A program made the translations under genes and the position numbers. Under the pieces are notes generated by a model that saw nothing but the letters and a program-made list of their open reading frames with translations, ran no database searches and was not told the DNA's origin. A stretch of DNA of 64,000 nt, from positions 116,200-180,199 of the forward strand of contig NZ_JARYTI010000006.1 of the NCBI RefSeq assembly GCF_029911635.1. Reading direction: 5' to 3'. Numbering within the stretch: the first letter of the stretch is position 1; each line of letters starts with the position of its first letter. This DNA is from Sphingomonas sp. AR_OL41 (GTDB taxonomy: Bacteria > Pseudomonadota > Alphaproteobacteria > Sphingomonadales > Sphingomonadaceae). Of this stretch, positions 39,397 to 47,707 are shown one piece after another.

Positions 39397-40140
39397 ATGG
39401 CCAACTGGTCCGATCCGCAGCCGAACGCCACCGCGTTCTCGCCGACGGATGCGCGCACCGCAGCCTATGATGTCGGCCTGCGCCGCTACATGCTGTCGGT
39501 CTATAATTACATGACCTCGGCGGTGCTGCTGAGCGGCCTCGTCGCGATGTTCTTCGCCTGGGGCGGCGAGAATTCGCCGGCCGCGCACATCCTGATGGGT
39601 GGCGGCATTCTGCGCTATGTCATCATGTTCGCACCGCTCGGCTTCATCATCGCCATGAACATGGGCCTGTCGCGCATGTCCGATGCCACGCTGCAGGCCT
39701 TGTTCTGGGGCTTTGCGGTCGTGATGGGCCTGTCGCTGTCGAGCATCTTCCTCGTCTATTCGGGCAACTCGATCGCCCAGGCGTTCTTCGCCTCGGCAGC
39801 GTCCTTCGCGGGCCTGAGCCTCTACGGATACACCACCAAGCGCGACCTCGGCCCGATCGGGACCTTCCTGATCATGGGCGTCATCGGGCTCGTCGTGGCG
39901 ATGCTGCTCAACCTTTGGCTGCAGTCGAGCGCGTTCTCGCTCGCGATCAACCTGGTCGGCGTGCTGATCTTCGCCGGGCTGACGGCGTATGACACGCAGC
40001 GCACCAAGAGCATGTACGCCTATGTCGCCGGGACGGCGGCTGAGCCGCGTGCCGCGATCATGTCCGCGACAACGCTCTATCTCGACTTCATCAACATGTT
40101 CATGTTCCTGCTGCGCATGTTCGGCAGTTCGCGGAACTAA
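39397..40140 (+). CDS. Bax inhibitor-1/YccA family membrane protein
   Basis: A 247-aa protein with seven membrane helices, ending with the conserved C-terminal helix region TTLYLDFINMFMFLLRMF. The motif GYTTKRDLG and the DTQRTK segment near residue 205 (the di-aspartyl pH sensor area of BI-1 proteins is nearby) place it in UPF0005. Members act as Ca2+-leak channels or modulate FtsH-type proteolysis. A terminator hairpin follows directly. Confidence 0.92.
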   Translation: MANWSDPQPNATAFSPTDARTAAYDVGLRRYMLSVYNYMTSAVLLSGLVAMFFAWGGENSPAAHILMGGGILRYVIMFAPLGFIIAMNMGLSRMSDATLQALFWGFAVVMGLSLSSIFLVYSGNSIAQAFFASAASFAGLSLYGYTTKRDLGPIGTFLIMGVIGLVVAMLLNLWLQSSAFSLAINLVGVLIFAGLTAYDTQRTKSMYAYVAGTAAEPRAAIMSATTLYLDFINMFMFLLRMFGSSRN

Positions 40141-40166
40141 GCCCGGGCGGCAACGCTTAGGCTTCG

Positions 40167-40199
40167 GGCCCGGTGGGGAAACCTGCCGGGCCTTTTCTT
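40167..40199 (+). terminator. intrinsic terminator after the Bax-inhibitor-like gene
   Basis: GGCCCGG and CCGGGCC form a 7-bp stem with a 12-nt loop and are followed by TTTTCTT. Confidence 0.82.
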
Positions 40200-40219
40200 A
40201 TCTTCCAGCTGGAACTGCC

Positions 40220-41059
40220 ATGCGCCTCGCGATCGACGTCACGCTTGCCTATGATATCGATGGTGAAGCCGACGTGCTGTTGCTCGTCGAGGCGGCGGCC
40301 ATGGCCGACCAGAAGCTGGTGATGCAGGATCTGCGGGTCTTCTCGGACAAGCCGATCACCGCGCAGCCGGGCCTCGACGGGGTCGGGCAGCGCTGCTGGG
40401 CGCAGGGCACCGACCATCTGCGCGCCGAATATCGAGGCATCGTCGATATCGATCGACCGGCGCACGACATCGCGCGCCTGGCGGCGACCGCCCCGCACGA
40501 CCTGCCGGCCGACGCGGTGCCCTATTTGCTGCCCAGCCGTTATTGCGAATCCGAGCGCTTCGAAGGGTTCGTGCATCGCGAATTCGGCGACCTTGCGGGC
40601 GGTCCGCTCGCTGCGGCGCTGCGTGACTGGGTGCGCAGCAATCTCGACTATGCCGCGGGCGCCAGCAATGGCCTGACGACCGCGCTGGAAACCTTCGCCT
40701 CGCGCCGCGGCGTGTGCCGCGACTATGCCCATCTGCTCGTCGCACTGGCACGCGCCGGCGGCATCCCGGCACGCTGCGTCGCCGCTTATGCCCCGGGCGT
40801 CGATCCGCCCGATTTCCACGCCGTCACCGAATTGTGGCTCGCCGGCGCCTGGCACCTGGTCGACGCGACCGGCATGGCGCACGCTGACGAAATTGCCCGC
40901 GTCGCGGTCGGTCGCGACGCCACCGACATCGCCTTCATGACCGTGTTCGGCACCGCACAGCTGATCGAGCAACGCGTGAAGGTCACCCGACTCGATGATC
41001 CCGATGGAACGCCCGCGCCGCTTCGCTCGTTTGATCAGGCGAACGGGAGAGTCACATGA
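40220..41059 (+). CDS. transglutaminase-like cysteine protease family protein
   Basis: A 279-aa cytoplasmic protein. The N-terminal half is a beta-rich domain; the C-terminal half is a transglutaminase core with the catalytic Cys in SRRGVCRDYAHLLVALARA (near residue 164), His in DFHAVTELWL (near 199) and Asp in HLVDATG (near 214). No signal peptide. It may act as a peptidase or amidase; substrate unknown. GGAA precedes ATG 40220. It overlaps the following 90-aa gene by 4 bp and ends with the latter's stress promoter embedded in its coding region. Confidence 0.88.
   Translation: MRLAIDVTLAYDIDGEADVLLLVEAAAMADQKLVMQDLRVFSDKPITAQPGLDGVGQRCWAQGTDHLRAEYRGIVDIDRPAHDIARLAATAPHDLPADAVPYLLPSRYCESERFEGFVHREFGDLAGGPLAAALRDWVRSNLDYAAGASNGLTTALETFASRRGVCRDYAHLLVALARAGGIPARCVAAYAPGVDPPDFHAVTELWLAGAWHLVDATGMAHADEIARVAVGRDATDIAFMTVFGTAQLIEQRVKVTRLDDPDGTPAPLRSFDQANGRVT
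41006..41031 (+). promoter_or_regulatory. EcfG-type general stress promoter, GGAAC-N17-CGTT
   Basis: A perfect match to the alphaproteobacterial general stress sigma factor consensus lies inside the transglutaminase gene, 24 bp before the ATG of the 90-aa gene. Confidence 0.7.
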
Positions 41060-41328
41060 CCGACGAAAAGAAGATCGATCCTGCCGCCAAGACGACGGAC
41101 GACGCGGAGCATATCCATCACCCTCGCCAGGATGCGGGACAGGACGAGTCGATCGCCGCGCGGCTCGAGAAGAACCCGGAGAGCGCGGAAGCCCGGCTCG
41201 ACAATGCTCTCGATGAATCGATGGATGCGTCCGACCCTCCTGCCGCGACACAGCCGGTTCACCCCCAACTGCCACCCGCTTCGTCGGGCTATGATGCCGA
41301 AGCCGAGGCGCGCCGCAAGCTGCCATAG
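41056..41328 (+). CDS. small hydrophilic protein, probable stress-response protein
   Basis: A 90-aa protein of strongly hydrophilic and disorder-prone composition (Asp, Glu, Ala, Pro, His) with no signal, membrane segment or Cys. It starts MTDEKKIDPAAKTTDD. The ATG overlaps the transglutaminase stop (ATGA), and GGGAGA lies before it. A perfect EcfG promoter ends 24 bp upstream, so it can be transcribed alone in stress. Small hydrophilic proteins of this kind are typical general-stress products. No domain is recognised. Confidence 0.75.
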   Translation: MTDEKKIDPAAKTTDDAEHIHHPRQDAGQDESIAARLEKNPESAEARLDNALDESMDASDPPAATQPVHPQLPPASSGYDAEAEARRKLP

Positions 41329-41365
41329 CTGCGCCCGGCGGCTCAGGTGGGGCCGACCGACGATT

Positions 41366-41435
41366 GTTGCGCAACTGCCGCACCGGGTGAACTTTTTTCG
41401 ACCCGCCCCTTCCGCTCGTCGCAACCTTTGTTGCG
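41366..41435. other. paired GTTGCG inverted repeats upstream of an unknown gene
   Basis: GTTGCGCAAC (41366-41375) is a perfect 10-bp palindrome. CGCAAC-CTTT-GTTGCG (41420-41435) is a second dyad from the same half site. Both lie in the 219-bp gap before the gene at 41548. A CtrA-like TTAA-N7-GTAA follows at 41482-41496. Confidence 0.5.
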
Positions 41436-41547
41436 TCGCAGCAGAAAAAATGATCCCATCGTATTTGCCGGTAGGGGGGCGTTAACCATAGCGTAAACTG
41501 TGGAGGCGCACTCTCCCACCTGGTTACTCTAGCGGGTGGGGTTGATA

Positions 41548-42099
41548 ATGGCTTCTCGTACGAAACCGGCAAATGGCCCGATGACCTTGGCCGAGATGAA
41601 GGAATTCGCCGGCTTCAGCGCCGCGACCCAACGTTATGTGCGGCGGTCGCTCGATATCGGGCTCGACCGGGACGATGCGATGGCGCGCTGGTCGCGCGAC
41701 GTCGTCGAGGCGGCGAGCATCCGTGCCCAGGCGCGCCTTTATGTCAGACTGCCTGACCTGCGGCTGATGGTCCCAGACGAAAGCGGCCTCGACGCGATCG
41801 AATCGTTCATCGCCCCGCTGACGACGCTCAGCGCTTTCGATCTCGGCCAGGGTCGGTTGACGACCTTCTCGGCCTATCGCTTCCTTTACGAGCGGCTGAT
41901 CGGCGCCGAGGTGCGGCCATGGCTCCCAGCGGCGTTCTGCGCCGCGGCGGCGCTGCCGCATCTCCATCCCGACCTACGCCGCAAATTGCTGCAGTCGATC
42001 AGCGAGGCGGCAGCAACCGCCTCGGGCTGGTCGAACCGCCAGCCGGCCTTCTTCCCGCGCTGGGTGGAAAAGGTCGAGGCGACCGCCCTGCCCCACTGA
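41548..42099 (+). CDS. hypothetical protein, alpha-helical
   Basis: A 183-aa soluble protein without signal peptide or membrane helix. It begins MASRTKPANGPMTLAEMKEF and looks mostly helical, with aromatic and Arg residues near the C-terminus (FFPRWVEKVEA). A GGTGGGG sequence lies 6-7 nt before ATG 41548; a GTG at 41536 in the same frame sits on that site. I recognise no family. The upstream gap has repeated GTTGCG dyads and a CtrA-like site, suggesting regulated expression, possibly linked to the cell cycle. Confidence 0.75.
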   Translation: MASRTKPANGPMTLAEMKEFAGFSAATQRYVRRSLDIGLDRDDAMARWSRDVVEAASIRAQARLYVRLPDLRLMVPDESGLDAIESFIAPLTTLSAFDLGQGRLTTFSAYRFLYERLIGAEVRPWLPAAFCAAAALPHLHPDLRRKLLQSISEAAATASGWSNRQPAFFPRWVEKVEATALPH

Positions 42100-42120
42100 G
42101 TCCTCGCCGCCGTCGCGAGC

Positions 42121-42876
42121 TCAGCCGCGTTCGGCGGCGGCAAGGGTTTCCGAGGTGACCGGATAACCGAGATCGTCGGGGATGCAGAGATGCGTTTCCC
42201 CGTCGCGCTCCTCCATCCACGGCGTCACCGTGCGCTGTGGCACGGTCGCGGCATGCGCTGCTGCCGCGTCGAAACTGTCGAAGCGCGCGAGGCGCTCGAG
42301 ATTGCGCCTTGTCGGGAAGATGATCCGCGCGCGCCCGGCATCGGCCTCGTCGAGCACGCCCTGCGCCGACATCCAGAAAACACGGACATTTTCGGTATCG
42401 TCGACCACAGGCTCGGGCGCGTCCTCGGGCAATCGCGCAAGATAGAATCGCGTATCGAAGATCCGCAGATGCGCATGGTTCGGCCGCCACCGCGCGAACG
42501 GCACCAGCGGCGCCGGGTCGAGCGCCAACCCCACCGCCGCGAGTGCCGGCCCCAGCCCGGTCCCGCCATGGAGCGTGCGGCGCAGCAGCTCCAGCGCGGC
42601 GCGATCGGGCATGCTCGCTAACCCGACCGGCAGTCCGACCTCCTCGATCGTCTCGCGGATCGCCGCGATGCGCGCGGCCAGATCGTCCGCATCGCCGTCT
42701 AGCGTGGCGGCAAGCGCATGATCGGCCGGGTCGATCCGCCCGCCCGGAAAGACAAGCGCGCCGCCGGCAAAGACCATCGCCTTGGCGCGCTCGACCATCA
42801 GCAGCTCGGGCGCAACGCCGCGTTCGCGGAACAGCACGAGCGTCGCGGCGGGGATTGCGGGCAGCAGTTCGGCCAT
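42121..42876 (-). CDS. Nudix hydrolase
   Basis: A 251-aa Nudix-family pyrophosphohydrolase. The Nudix box is GGRIDPADH followed, after a 17-residue insert, by AIRETIEEVGL, with the REUxEExGU glutamates present. The insert and later segments match the larger NUDT7/CoAse- or NUDT19-like members that act on acyl-CoA or nucleotide diphosphates, but the substrate is not certain. ATG 42876 starts MAELLPAIPAATLVLF; ATG 42888 is an alternative. Confidence 0.87.
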   Translation of the reverse strand: MAELLPAIPAATLVLFRERGVAPELLMVERAKAMVFAGGALVFPGGRIDPADHALAATLDGDADDLAARIAAIRETIEEVGLPVGLASMPDRAALELLRRTLHGGTGLGPALAAVGLALDPAPLVPFARWRPNHAHLRIFDTRFYLARLPEDAPEPVVDDTENVRVFWMSAQGVLDEADAGRARIIFPTRRNLERLARFDSFDAAAAHAATVPQRTVTPWMEERDGETHLCIPDDLGYPVTSETLAAAERG

Positions 42877-42977
42877 GCCCAAAACCATGCCGCAACCACC
42901 GCGCCAAGGGAAGTGATTGCGCGGCGGGCGAGCGCGTCGCATGCTGCGCCATCGGGTCCGAACAAGGGGTATGCGAC

Positions 42978-45233
42978 ATGAAGAAGCTGAAACTGGCGCT
43001 TGCCGGGGTATGTGGTCTCGCGCTGGCGCAGGCGACGATGGCGCAATCCGGCGCGGCGCCGCAGGGGGCGCGCGCGGTTGAGGCAGCGTTAGACGCCGGG
43101 ATCAGTTCAGCCGATCAGCTCGAATGGCTCAAGGCGATGGCATCGGCGCCCAACCATGTCGGCTCGCCGCACGACAAGGCCAATGCCGATTTCATGCTCG
43201 CCAAGTTCAAGGAATGGGGCTGGGACGCGCATATCGAGACCTTCCAGGTGCTCTATCCCACACCGATTTCGACTACCGTCGAGATGGTCGCGCCCGAGAA
43301 GATCACGCTCGGCGGCCAGGAACCGGCGGTCGCCGGCGACGATACATCGGGCAATACCGCCGGCGCGCTGCCGCCCTATGTCGCCTTTCAGGGTGACGGC
43401 GACGTCACCGCCGACCTGGTCTATGTCAATTACGGCATGCCGGACGATTACAAGGCGCTCGCGCGGCGCGGCATCGACGTGAAGGGCAAGATCGTCATCG
43501 CGCGCTACGGCGTCGGCTGGCGCGGCCTCAAGCCGAAGCTGGCGCAGGACCATGGCGCGATCGGCTGCATCATCTATTCCGACCCGGCCGATGACGGCTA
43601 CAATGACAGCGACGTCTACCCCAAGGGCGGAGCCCGCCCGGCCGACGGCGTCCAGCGCGGCTCGGTTGCCGACATGCCGCTCTACCCCGGCGATCCGTTG
43701 ACCCCGGGTGTCGGCGCAACCGCCGGCGCCAAGCGCCTTACGCGCGAGCAGGCCCAGACGATCCTCAAGATTCCCGTCCTGCCGATGTCCTATCGCGACG
43801 CGACCAAATTGCTCGAGCGCCTCGGCGGGCCGGTGTCGCCCGAGCCATGGCACGGCGCACTCCCGCTGACCTATCATATGGGCGGCGACGGCACGGTGAA
43901 GGTCCATCTCGCGGTCAAGTCCGACTGGAGCCTCAAGCCGGTCTATGACGTGATCGCGATGCTCAAGGGCAGCGAGCATCCCGACGAATGGGTGCTGCGC
44001 GGCAACCATCATGACGGCTGGGTGTTTGGCGCGTCCGATCCGCTGTCGGGCAATGTCGCGATGATGTCGGAGGCCAAGGCGCTCGGCGCGCTATGGGCGA
44101 GCGGATGGCGGCCCAAGCGGACGATCGTCTATGCCAGCTGGGATGCCGAGGAGCCGATGCTGCTCGGCTCGACCGAATGGGCCGAACAACATGCCGCCGA
44201 GCTGCAGGCCAAGGCGGTGATCTACATCAACACCGACGGCAACGGCCGCGGATTCCTCAGCGCCGAGGGCAGTCACGACTTCCAGCATCTCGTCAACGGC
44301 GTCGCCGCCGACGTGATCGATCCCGAGACCGGCGCGACGGTCGCGCAGCGGCTTCGCGCCAAGGTGCGCGTCGGCGCGTTCGACAAGACCGGGCGCCCCA
44401 ACGAGGCCACGCTCGCCGCAGCCGAAAAGGGCGGCGACATGCCGATCGGTCCGCTCGGCTCGGGCTCGGACTATTCGGCCTATCTCCAGCATCTCGGCCT
44501 GCCCTCGCTCAACATCGGCTATGGCGGCGAGGACGAGAGCGGCGGCGTCTACCACTCGGTCTATGACAGCTTCCACCACATGACGACCTTCGACGATCCA
44601 GGTCTCAAATATGGCGCGGCGCTGTCGAAGACGGTCGGCCGGCTGGTGCTGCGCGTCGCCGATGCCGACACCCCGCCGATGCGCTTCGGCGATTTCGCCG
44701 ACACCGTCGCGACCTATCTCGCCGAGGTGAAGAAGCTCGCCGAGGATCGTCGCGCCGAAGACCGCACCCGTGCCAAGCTAACCGCGGACGATGCCTTCCG
44801 GCTCGCCAGCGATCCGCTCAAGCCCGTCGGCGCGCCGGCGGCCGAGGCGACCACCCCGCATTTCGAACTCGCCGCGCTCGAGGACGCTGTCGATCATCTC
44901 AAGACCGCCGCCGCTGCCTATGACAGCGCCTATGCCGACAAGGGCGGCCAGCTCGCGCCCGCCGCGCGCGCGAAACTCAACGTGCAGTTGCGCGATATCG
45001 ACCAGCTGCTGCTCGACGCGCGCGGCCTGCCCGGCCGGCCATGGTACAAAAACCTCGTCTACGCGCCCGGCCGCTTCACCGGTTACGGTGCCAAGACGCT
45101 GCCCGGCGTGCGCGAGGCGATCGAGGAACGCCGCTTCGACGATGCCAATGTCTATGCCGGGCGGACCGCCAAGGTTTTGGAGGACTATGCCGCACGGCTG
45201 ACCGCGGCGACCGCGACCCTCACCGGCAAGTAG
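42978..45233 (+). CDS. M28-family zinc peptidase (glutamate carboxypeptidase II-like), exported
   Basis: A 751-aa exported peptidase. Signal peptide ends ATMA-Q. Domain order: M28 entry (GSPHDKANADFM), an inserted PA-type domain (DLVYVNYGMPDD to PKLAQDHGAIGCIIYSDPADDGY), the catalytic core with zinc ligands and catalytic acid in NHHDGWVFGASDP (near residue 342), DAEEPMLLGS (near 388), INTDGNG and HSVYDSFHHM, then a C-terminal transferrin-receptor-like helical dimerisation domain. This is the arrangement of PSMA/GCPII-type carboxypeptidases. It would trim acidic or other peptides in the periplasm. ATG 42978 begins the signal peptide. Confidence 0.93.
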   Translation: MKKLKLALAGVCGLALAQATMAQSGAAPQGARAVEAALDAGISSADQLEWLKAMASAPNHVGSPHDKANADFMLAKFKEWGWDAHIETFQVLYPTPISTTVEMVAPEKITLGGQEPAVAGDDTSGNTAGALPPYVAFQGDGDVTADLVYVNYGMPDDYKALARRGIDVKGKIVIARYGVGWRGLKPKLAQDHGAIGCIIYSDPADDGYNDSDVYPKGGARPADGVQRGSVADMPLYPGDPLTPGVGATAGAKRLTREQAQTILKIPVLPMSYRDATKLLERLGGPVSPEPWHGALPLTYHMGGDGTVKVHLAVKSDWSLKPVYDVIAMLKGSEHPDEWVLRGNHHDGWVFGASDPLSGNVAMMSEAKALGALWASGWRPKRTIVYASWDAEEPMLLGSTEWAEQHAAELQAKAVIYINTDGNGRGFLSAEGSHDFQHLVNGVAADVIDPETGATVAQRLRAKVRVGAFDKTGRPNEATLAAAEKGGDMPIGPLGSGSDYSAYLQHLGLPSLNIGYGGEDESGGVYHSVYDSFHHMTTFDDPGLKYGAALSKTVGRLVLRVADADTPPMRFGDFADTVATYLAEVKKLAEDRRAEDRTRAKLTADDAFRLASDPLKPVGAPAAEATTPHFELAALEDAVDHLKTAAAAYDSAYADKGGQLAPAARAKLNVQLRDIDQLLLDARGLPGRPWYKNLVYAPGRFTGYGAKTLPGVREAIEERRFDDANVYAGRTAKVLEDYAARLTAATATLTGK

Positions 45234-45310
45234 ATTGCTGTTGGATTGAAGCCGATTCGGGTATAACCTTCTCCTCGTGACTCGCCGCAGCGCGAGCACA
45301 GGAGAAGAGG

Positions 45311-45430
45311 ATGCTCGGCTTTCACGCCTCCAACGCACCCTGCAGCTATGGCTGGGTGCTGCATCTCGTCAGCCTGGCGCTTGCCGGCGCGATCGGCTTG
45401 ATCGCTGCGCTGCTGGTGTGGTGGCACTGA
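45311..45430 (+). CDS. 39-aa single-pass membrane microprotein
   Basis: A short open frame with a strong ribosome site (AGGAGAAGAGG) directly before the ATG. The product starts MLGFHASNAPCSYGW and is followed by one hydrophobic helix of about 23 residues ending LLVWWH. TTGGAT at 45241 and TATAAC at 45262 form a weak promoter candidate (15-bp spacer). The gene occupies an otherwise empty 330-bp slot. One cytoplasmic or periplasmic Cys is present. Function unknown. Confidence 0.7.
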   Translation: MLGFHASNAPCSYGWVLHLVSLALAGAIGLIAALLVWWH

Positions 45431-45567
45431 CGGGAAAAGCGCACCCGTGCTGGACGGTTGAAGACCTCGCGCCCAACTGCACCGTTGCCCATCGCGCCTG
45501 ATCGCCTATGGCGTTGACGGACATGATCCGTCCCGGCGCGGCGCCGGGCGATGCCGAGGAGATGCCG

Positions 45568-46302
45568 GTGCGCAAAGCGATTGTACGAGCCACGCTCGCT
45601 GTTGGGATCGTCATGGCCGGTGCGACGGCGCTGGCGTCCGGCGCGGCGGCGCCCTTCGCCGCGATCCTCGCCGACCCGTCACGTCCGGAGGCCGACCGCG
45701 TCCGCGATGCCGACCGTAAGCCGGCCGAACTGATCGCCTTTGCCAGGCTGCGGCCCGGCGCGCAGGTCGCCGAGCTCGCCCCGGGCGGCGGCTATTTCAC
45801 CCGCATCCTCAGCGCCTTGGTTGGCCCGCGCGGCCATATCTACGCCATGGCCGGGCGCCCCTCGCCCGCGCTCAACGACATCGCGGCAAGCCATGCCAAC
45901 GTCTCGGTCGTGCCGGTCAAGCCCGGCGAAATCAACGTGCCCGCGCCGGTCGACATGGTGTGGACGACGCTCAACTATCACGACTTCAAGAACAACAAGC
46001 AGGGCGATGTCGACGGCGCCGCGCTGATCAACGCCGCCGCCTTCAAGGCACTGAAGCCCGGCGGGATCTATCTGATCGTCGATCATCAGTCGGCGCCCGG
46101 CGCGGGTGCCACCGTCACCGCGACGCTGCACCGTATCGAGGACAGCGTGGTGCGCAGCGAGGTCGAGCATGCCGGCTTCCGTTTCGACGGCGCGAGCGAC
46201 CTGCTCCGCCATGGCGCCGACGATCACACGCTGAAGGTCGTCGAGACCGGCATTCGCGGCAAGACCGACCAGTTCATCCTGCGCTTCCGCAAGCCGCGCT
46301 GA
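45568..46302 (+). CDS. class I SAM-dependent methyltransferase-like protein with signal peptide
   Basis: A 244-aa protein. The N-terminus (VRKAIVRATLAVGIVMAGATALASGAAA) reads as a signal peptide. The rest is a Rossmann methyltransferase: the SAM-binding motif VAELAPGGGYFTRIL, acidic segment before MVWTTLNYHDF, and the LKPGGIYLIVDHQSAPG strand. Export is odd because SAM is cytoplasmic; similar proteins in sphingomonads carry the same signal and are annotated only by fold. GTG 45568 is taken as start because AGGAG lies 6 nt before it; ATG 45562 sits on that site and ATG 45508 is a longer alternative. Confidence 0.85.
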   Translation: MRKAIVRATLAVGIVMAGATALASGAAAPFAAILADPSRPEADRVRDADRKPAELIAFARLRPGAQVAELAPGGGYFTRILSALVGPRGHIYAMAGRPSPALNDIAASHANVSVVPVKPGEINVPAPVDMVWTTLNYHDFKNNKQGDVDGAALINAAAFKALKPGGIYLIVDHQSAPGAGATVTATLHRIEDSVVRSEVEHAGFRFDGASDLLRHGADDHTLKVVETGIRGKTDQFILRFRKPR

Positions 46303-46321
46303 GCGCCCGTCGCGGCGGTGA

Positions 46322-47248
46322 TCACCGGTGGGCGCAGTGCGCCTCGCCGGTGCAGACGAGGCGATCATAGAGCGACTGCGGCGAAATCGTATGCGCCGCC
46401 AGCGCCGCCGGCGAGCCCAGTACAGGCCCGACCCCGTCGAGGCTGAGCGCGCGCGCAAGCTGTGCGATCCACGCCGTCGCCCCCGGCCCGTCGGTGCGCT
46501 CGCTTCCCACGCGCAGCCCGACGGGGTGATAGTCGCCCGGCGCCAGTCGCGGGATCAGCCGGCGCGCCAGCGCGCTCAGCCAGGGCGGCGTCTGCGGCCC
46601 GGGCGGCAGTTGCGGGACGATATCGGCGGAAATTTCATAGCGCAGGCAGGCAATGCGCTCGGCCGCATAGGCGCGCGCAAAGGCAGCATTGCCGACGCGC
46701 GGTGCGGCGATCGTCGCGACGCTGATCGGCACGGCGCGCCACGCCAGCAGTCGTGCGGCGCGATAGGCGGCGAGATTGGCGAGCGCCCCGCCCTTGCTGT
46801 GGCCGGTGACGAACAGATGCGGCCGCGCCGCGCCGTCGGTCGCACTGCGATCGAGCAGCGTCTGGATGGCGCTGCCGATGCCCGGGCTCGCGTCGCACTC
46901 TTCCCCGGCGTCGTCCCACAGCCGTGACATCGCGTCGGCGAAGCCGAGATGCACGCCGCCGCCATAATGCGGCACCTCGATGCAGATCGACAGGCTGTCG
47001 TTGAGCCAGTCGAGCAACACCGCCAGCCGATCCTGCCCGCCTCCGGCGAACGGCGTCAACGACCCGCGAATGGCGACGACGACGCCTTCGCGCACCCGGC
47101 CGACCAGCGCTTGATCGGTCAGGCTGCGGCCGATCTCGGACGTGCGGCGAATGATGATCGGCGCTTCCAGCCAGCCGACCGCGCGTGCCGCAGGCACGCC
47201 CTCGGGCTCATAGGCTTCCGCGCACGCATAGAGGAGGCGTCGCTTCAT
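46322..47248 (-). CDS. lipase class 3 family protein
   Basis: A 308-aa alpha/beta hydrolase. The nucleophile elbow GHSKGGAL is near residue 150, preceded by the oxyanion-strand segment VVAIRGSLTPF. The catalytic Asp is probably in ISADIVPQLPPG and the His in PGDYHPVG, as in fungal-type lipases (Lipase_3, PF01764). No signal peptide is visible, so it may act in the cytoplasm or on the inner membrane. Both ATG 47248 and ATG 47275 are possible; the upstream region holds a cluster of ATCACG half sites. Confidence 0.85.
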   Translation of the reverse strand: MKRRLLYACAEAYEPEGVPAARAVGWLEAPIIIRRTSEIGRSLTDQALVGRVREGVVVAIRGSLTPFAGGGQDRLAVLLDWLNDSLSICIEVPHYGGGVHLGFADAMSRLWDDAGEECDASPGIGSAIQTLLDRSATDGAARPHLFVTGHSKGGALANLAAYRAARLLAWRAVPISVATIAAPRVGNAAFARAYAAERIACLRYEISADIVPQLPPGPQTPPWLSALARRLIPRLAPGDYHPVGLRVGSERTDGPGATAWIAQLARALSLDGVGPVLGSPAALAAHTISPQSLYDRLVCTGEAHCAHR

Positions 47249-47319
47249 GCAGCGACCGGCGACATCGTTAACCATGCTCCATTGTGAACACCGCGCGCAG
47301 CAGCGGGCAATCGCGTGGA

Positions 47320-47340
47320 ATCACGCTCCGTGATATCACG
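47320..47340. promoter_or_regulatory. three ATCACG/CGTGAT half sites upstream of the lipase gene
   Basis: ATCACG (47320), CGTGAT (47329) and ATCACG (47335) form two overlapping inverted repeats, including the 14-bp palindrome CCGTGATATCACGG (47328-47341). This could be an operator. Confidence 0.4.
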
Positions 47341-47428
47341 GTAGGGGGGACGGGTTCAGCGCAGCGCGCCTCATGTCGAGGCTAGGATCAATGCTCGACC
47401 CACAGCGTGGGCGCGAACAGGCGGCGCC

Positions 47429-47504
47429 TGGTGGAGCTGAGGGGAATCGAACCCCTGACCTCTGCAGTGCGATTGCAGCGCTCTCCCATCTGAGCTACAG
47501 CCCC
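47429..47504 (-). tRNA. tRNA-Ala, anticodon CGC
   Basis: A 76-nt cloverleaf with encoded CCA. The acceptor stem holds the G3:U70 pair that marks alanine tRNAs, the D-arm starts TAGCTCAG, the anticodon stem CTGCA/TGCAG closes a loop with CGC at 34-36, and GGTTCGATTCC is the T-arm loop region. It reads GCG codons, in keeping with the high GC content. Confidence 0.95.
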
Positions 47505-47543
47505 GCTCCACGGCGCAACGGGCACAGCCCATCGGGAGCGACG

Positions 47544-47572
47544 CCTCTAGCTTCCCTTTTCGGGCGATGCAA
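47544..47572 (-). promoter_or_regulatory. promoter candidate of the tRNA-Ala gene
   Basis: On the minus strand TTGCAT and TAGAGG are 17 bp apart, about 40 bp upstream of the mature tRNA 5' end. Confidence 0.5.
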
Positions 47573-47707
47573 CTGGCTCTCCCGCCCGCCACGCAACTTT
47601 CTGCACGACCCGAACACCCCGCGCATTCGCATCGCCGCGCCCTTTGCGTTGCTTGACGCGTTGCGCCATACCGCTCCCTCGAAAACACCTTCAAAGGAGA
47701 GTCGCAC

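Noticed and set aside
47429..47504. tRNA-Ala as integration site of a genomic island
   Set aside because: No integrase gene lies next to it and no repeat of the tRNA 3' end was noticed nearby.
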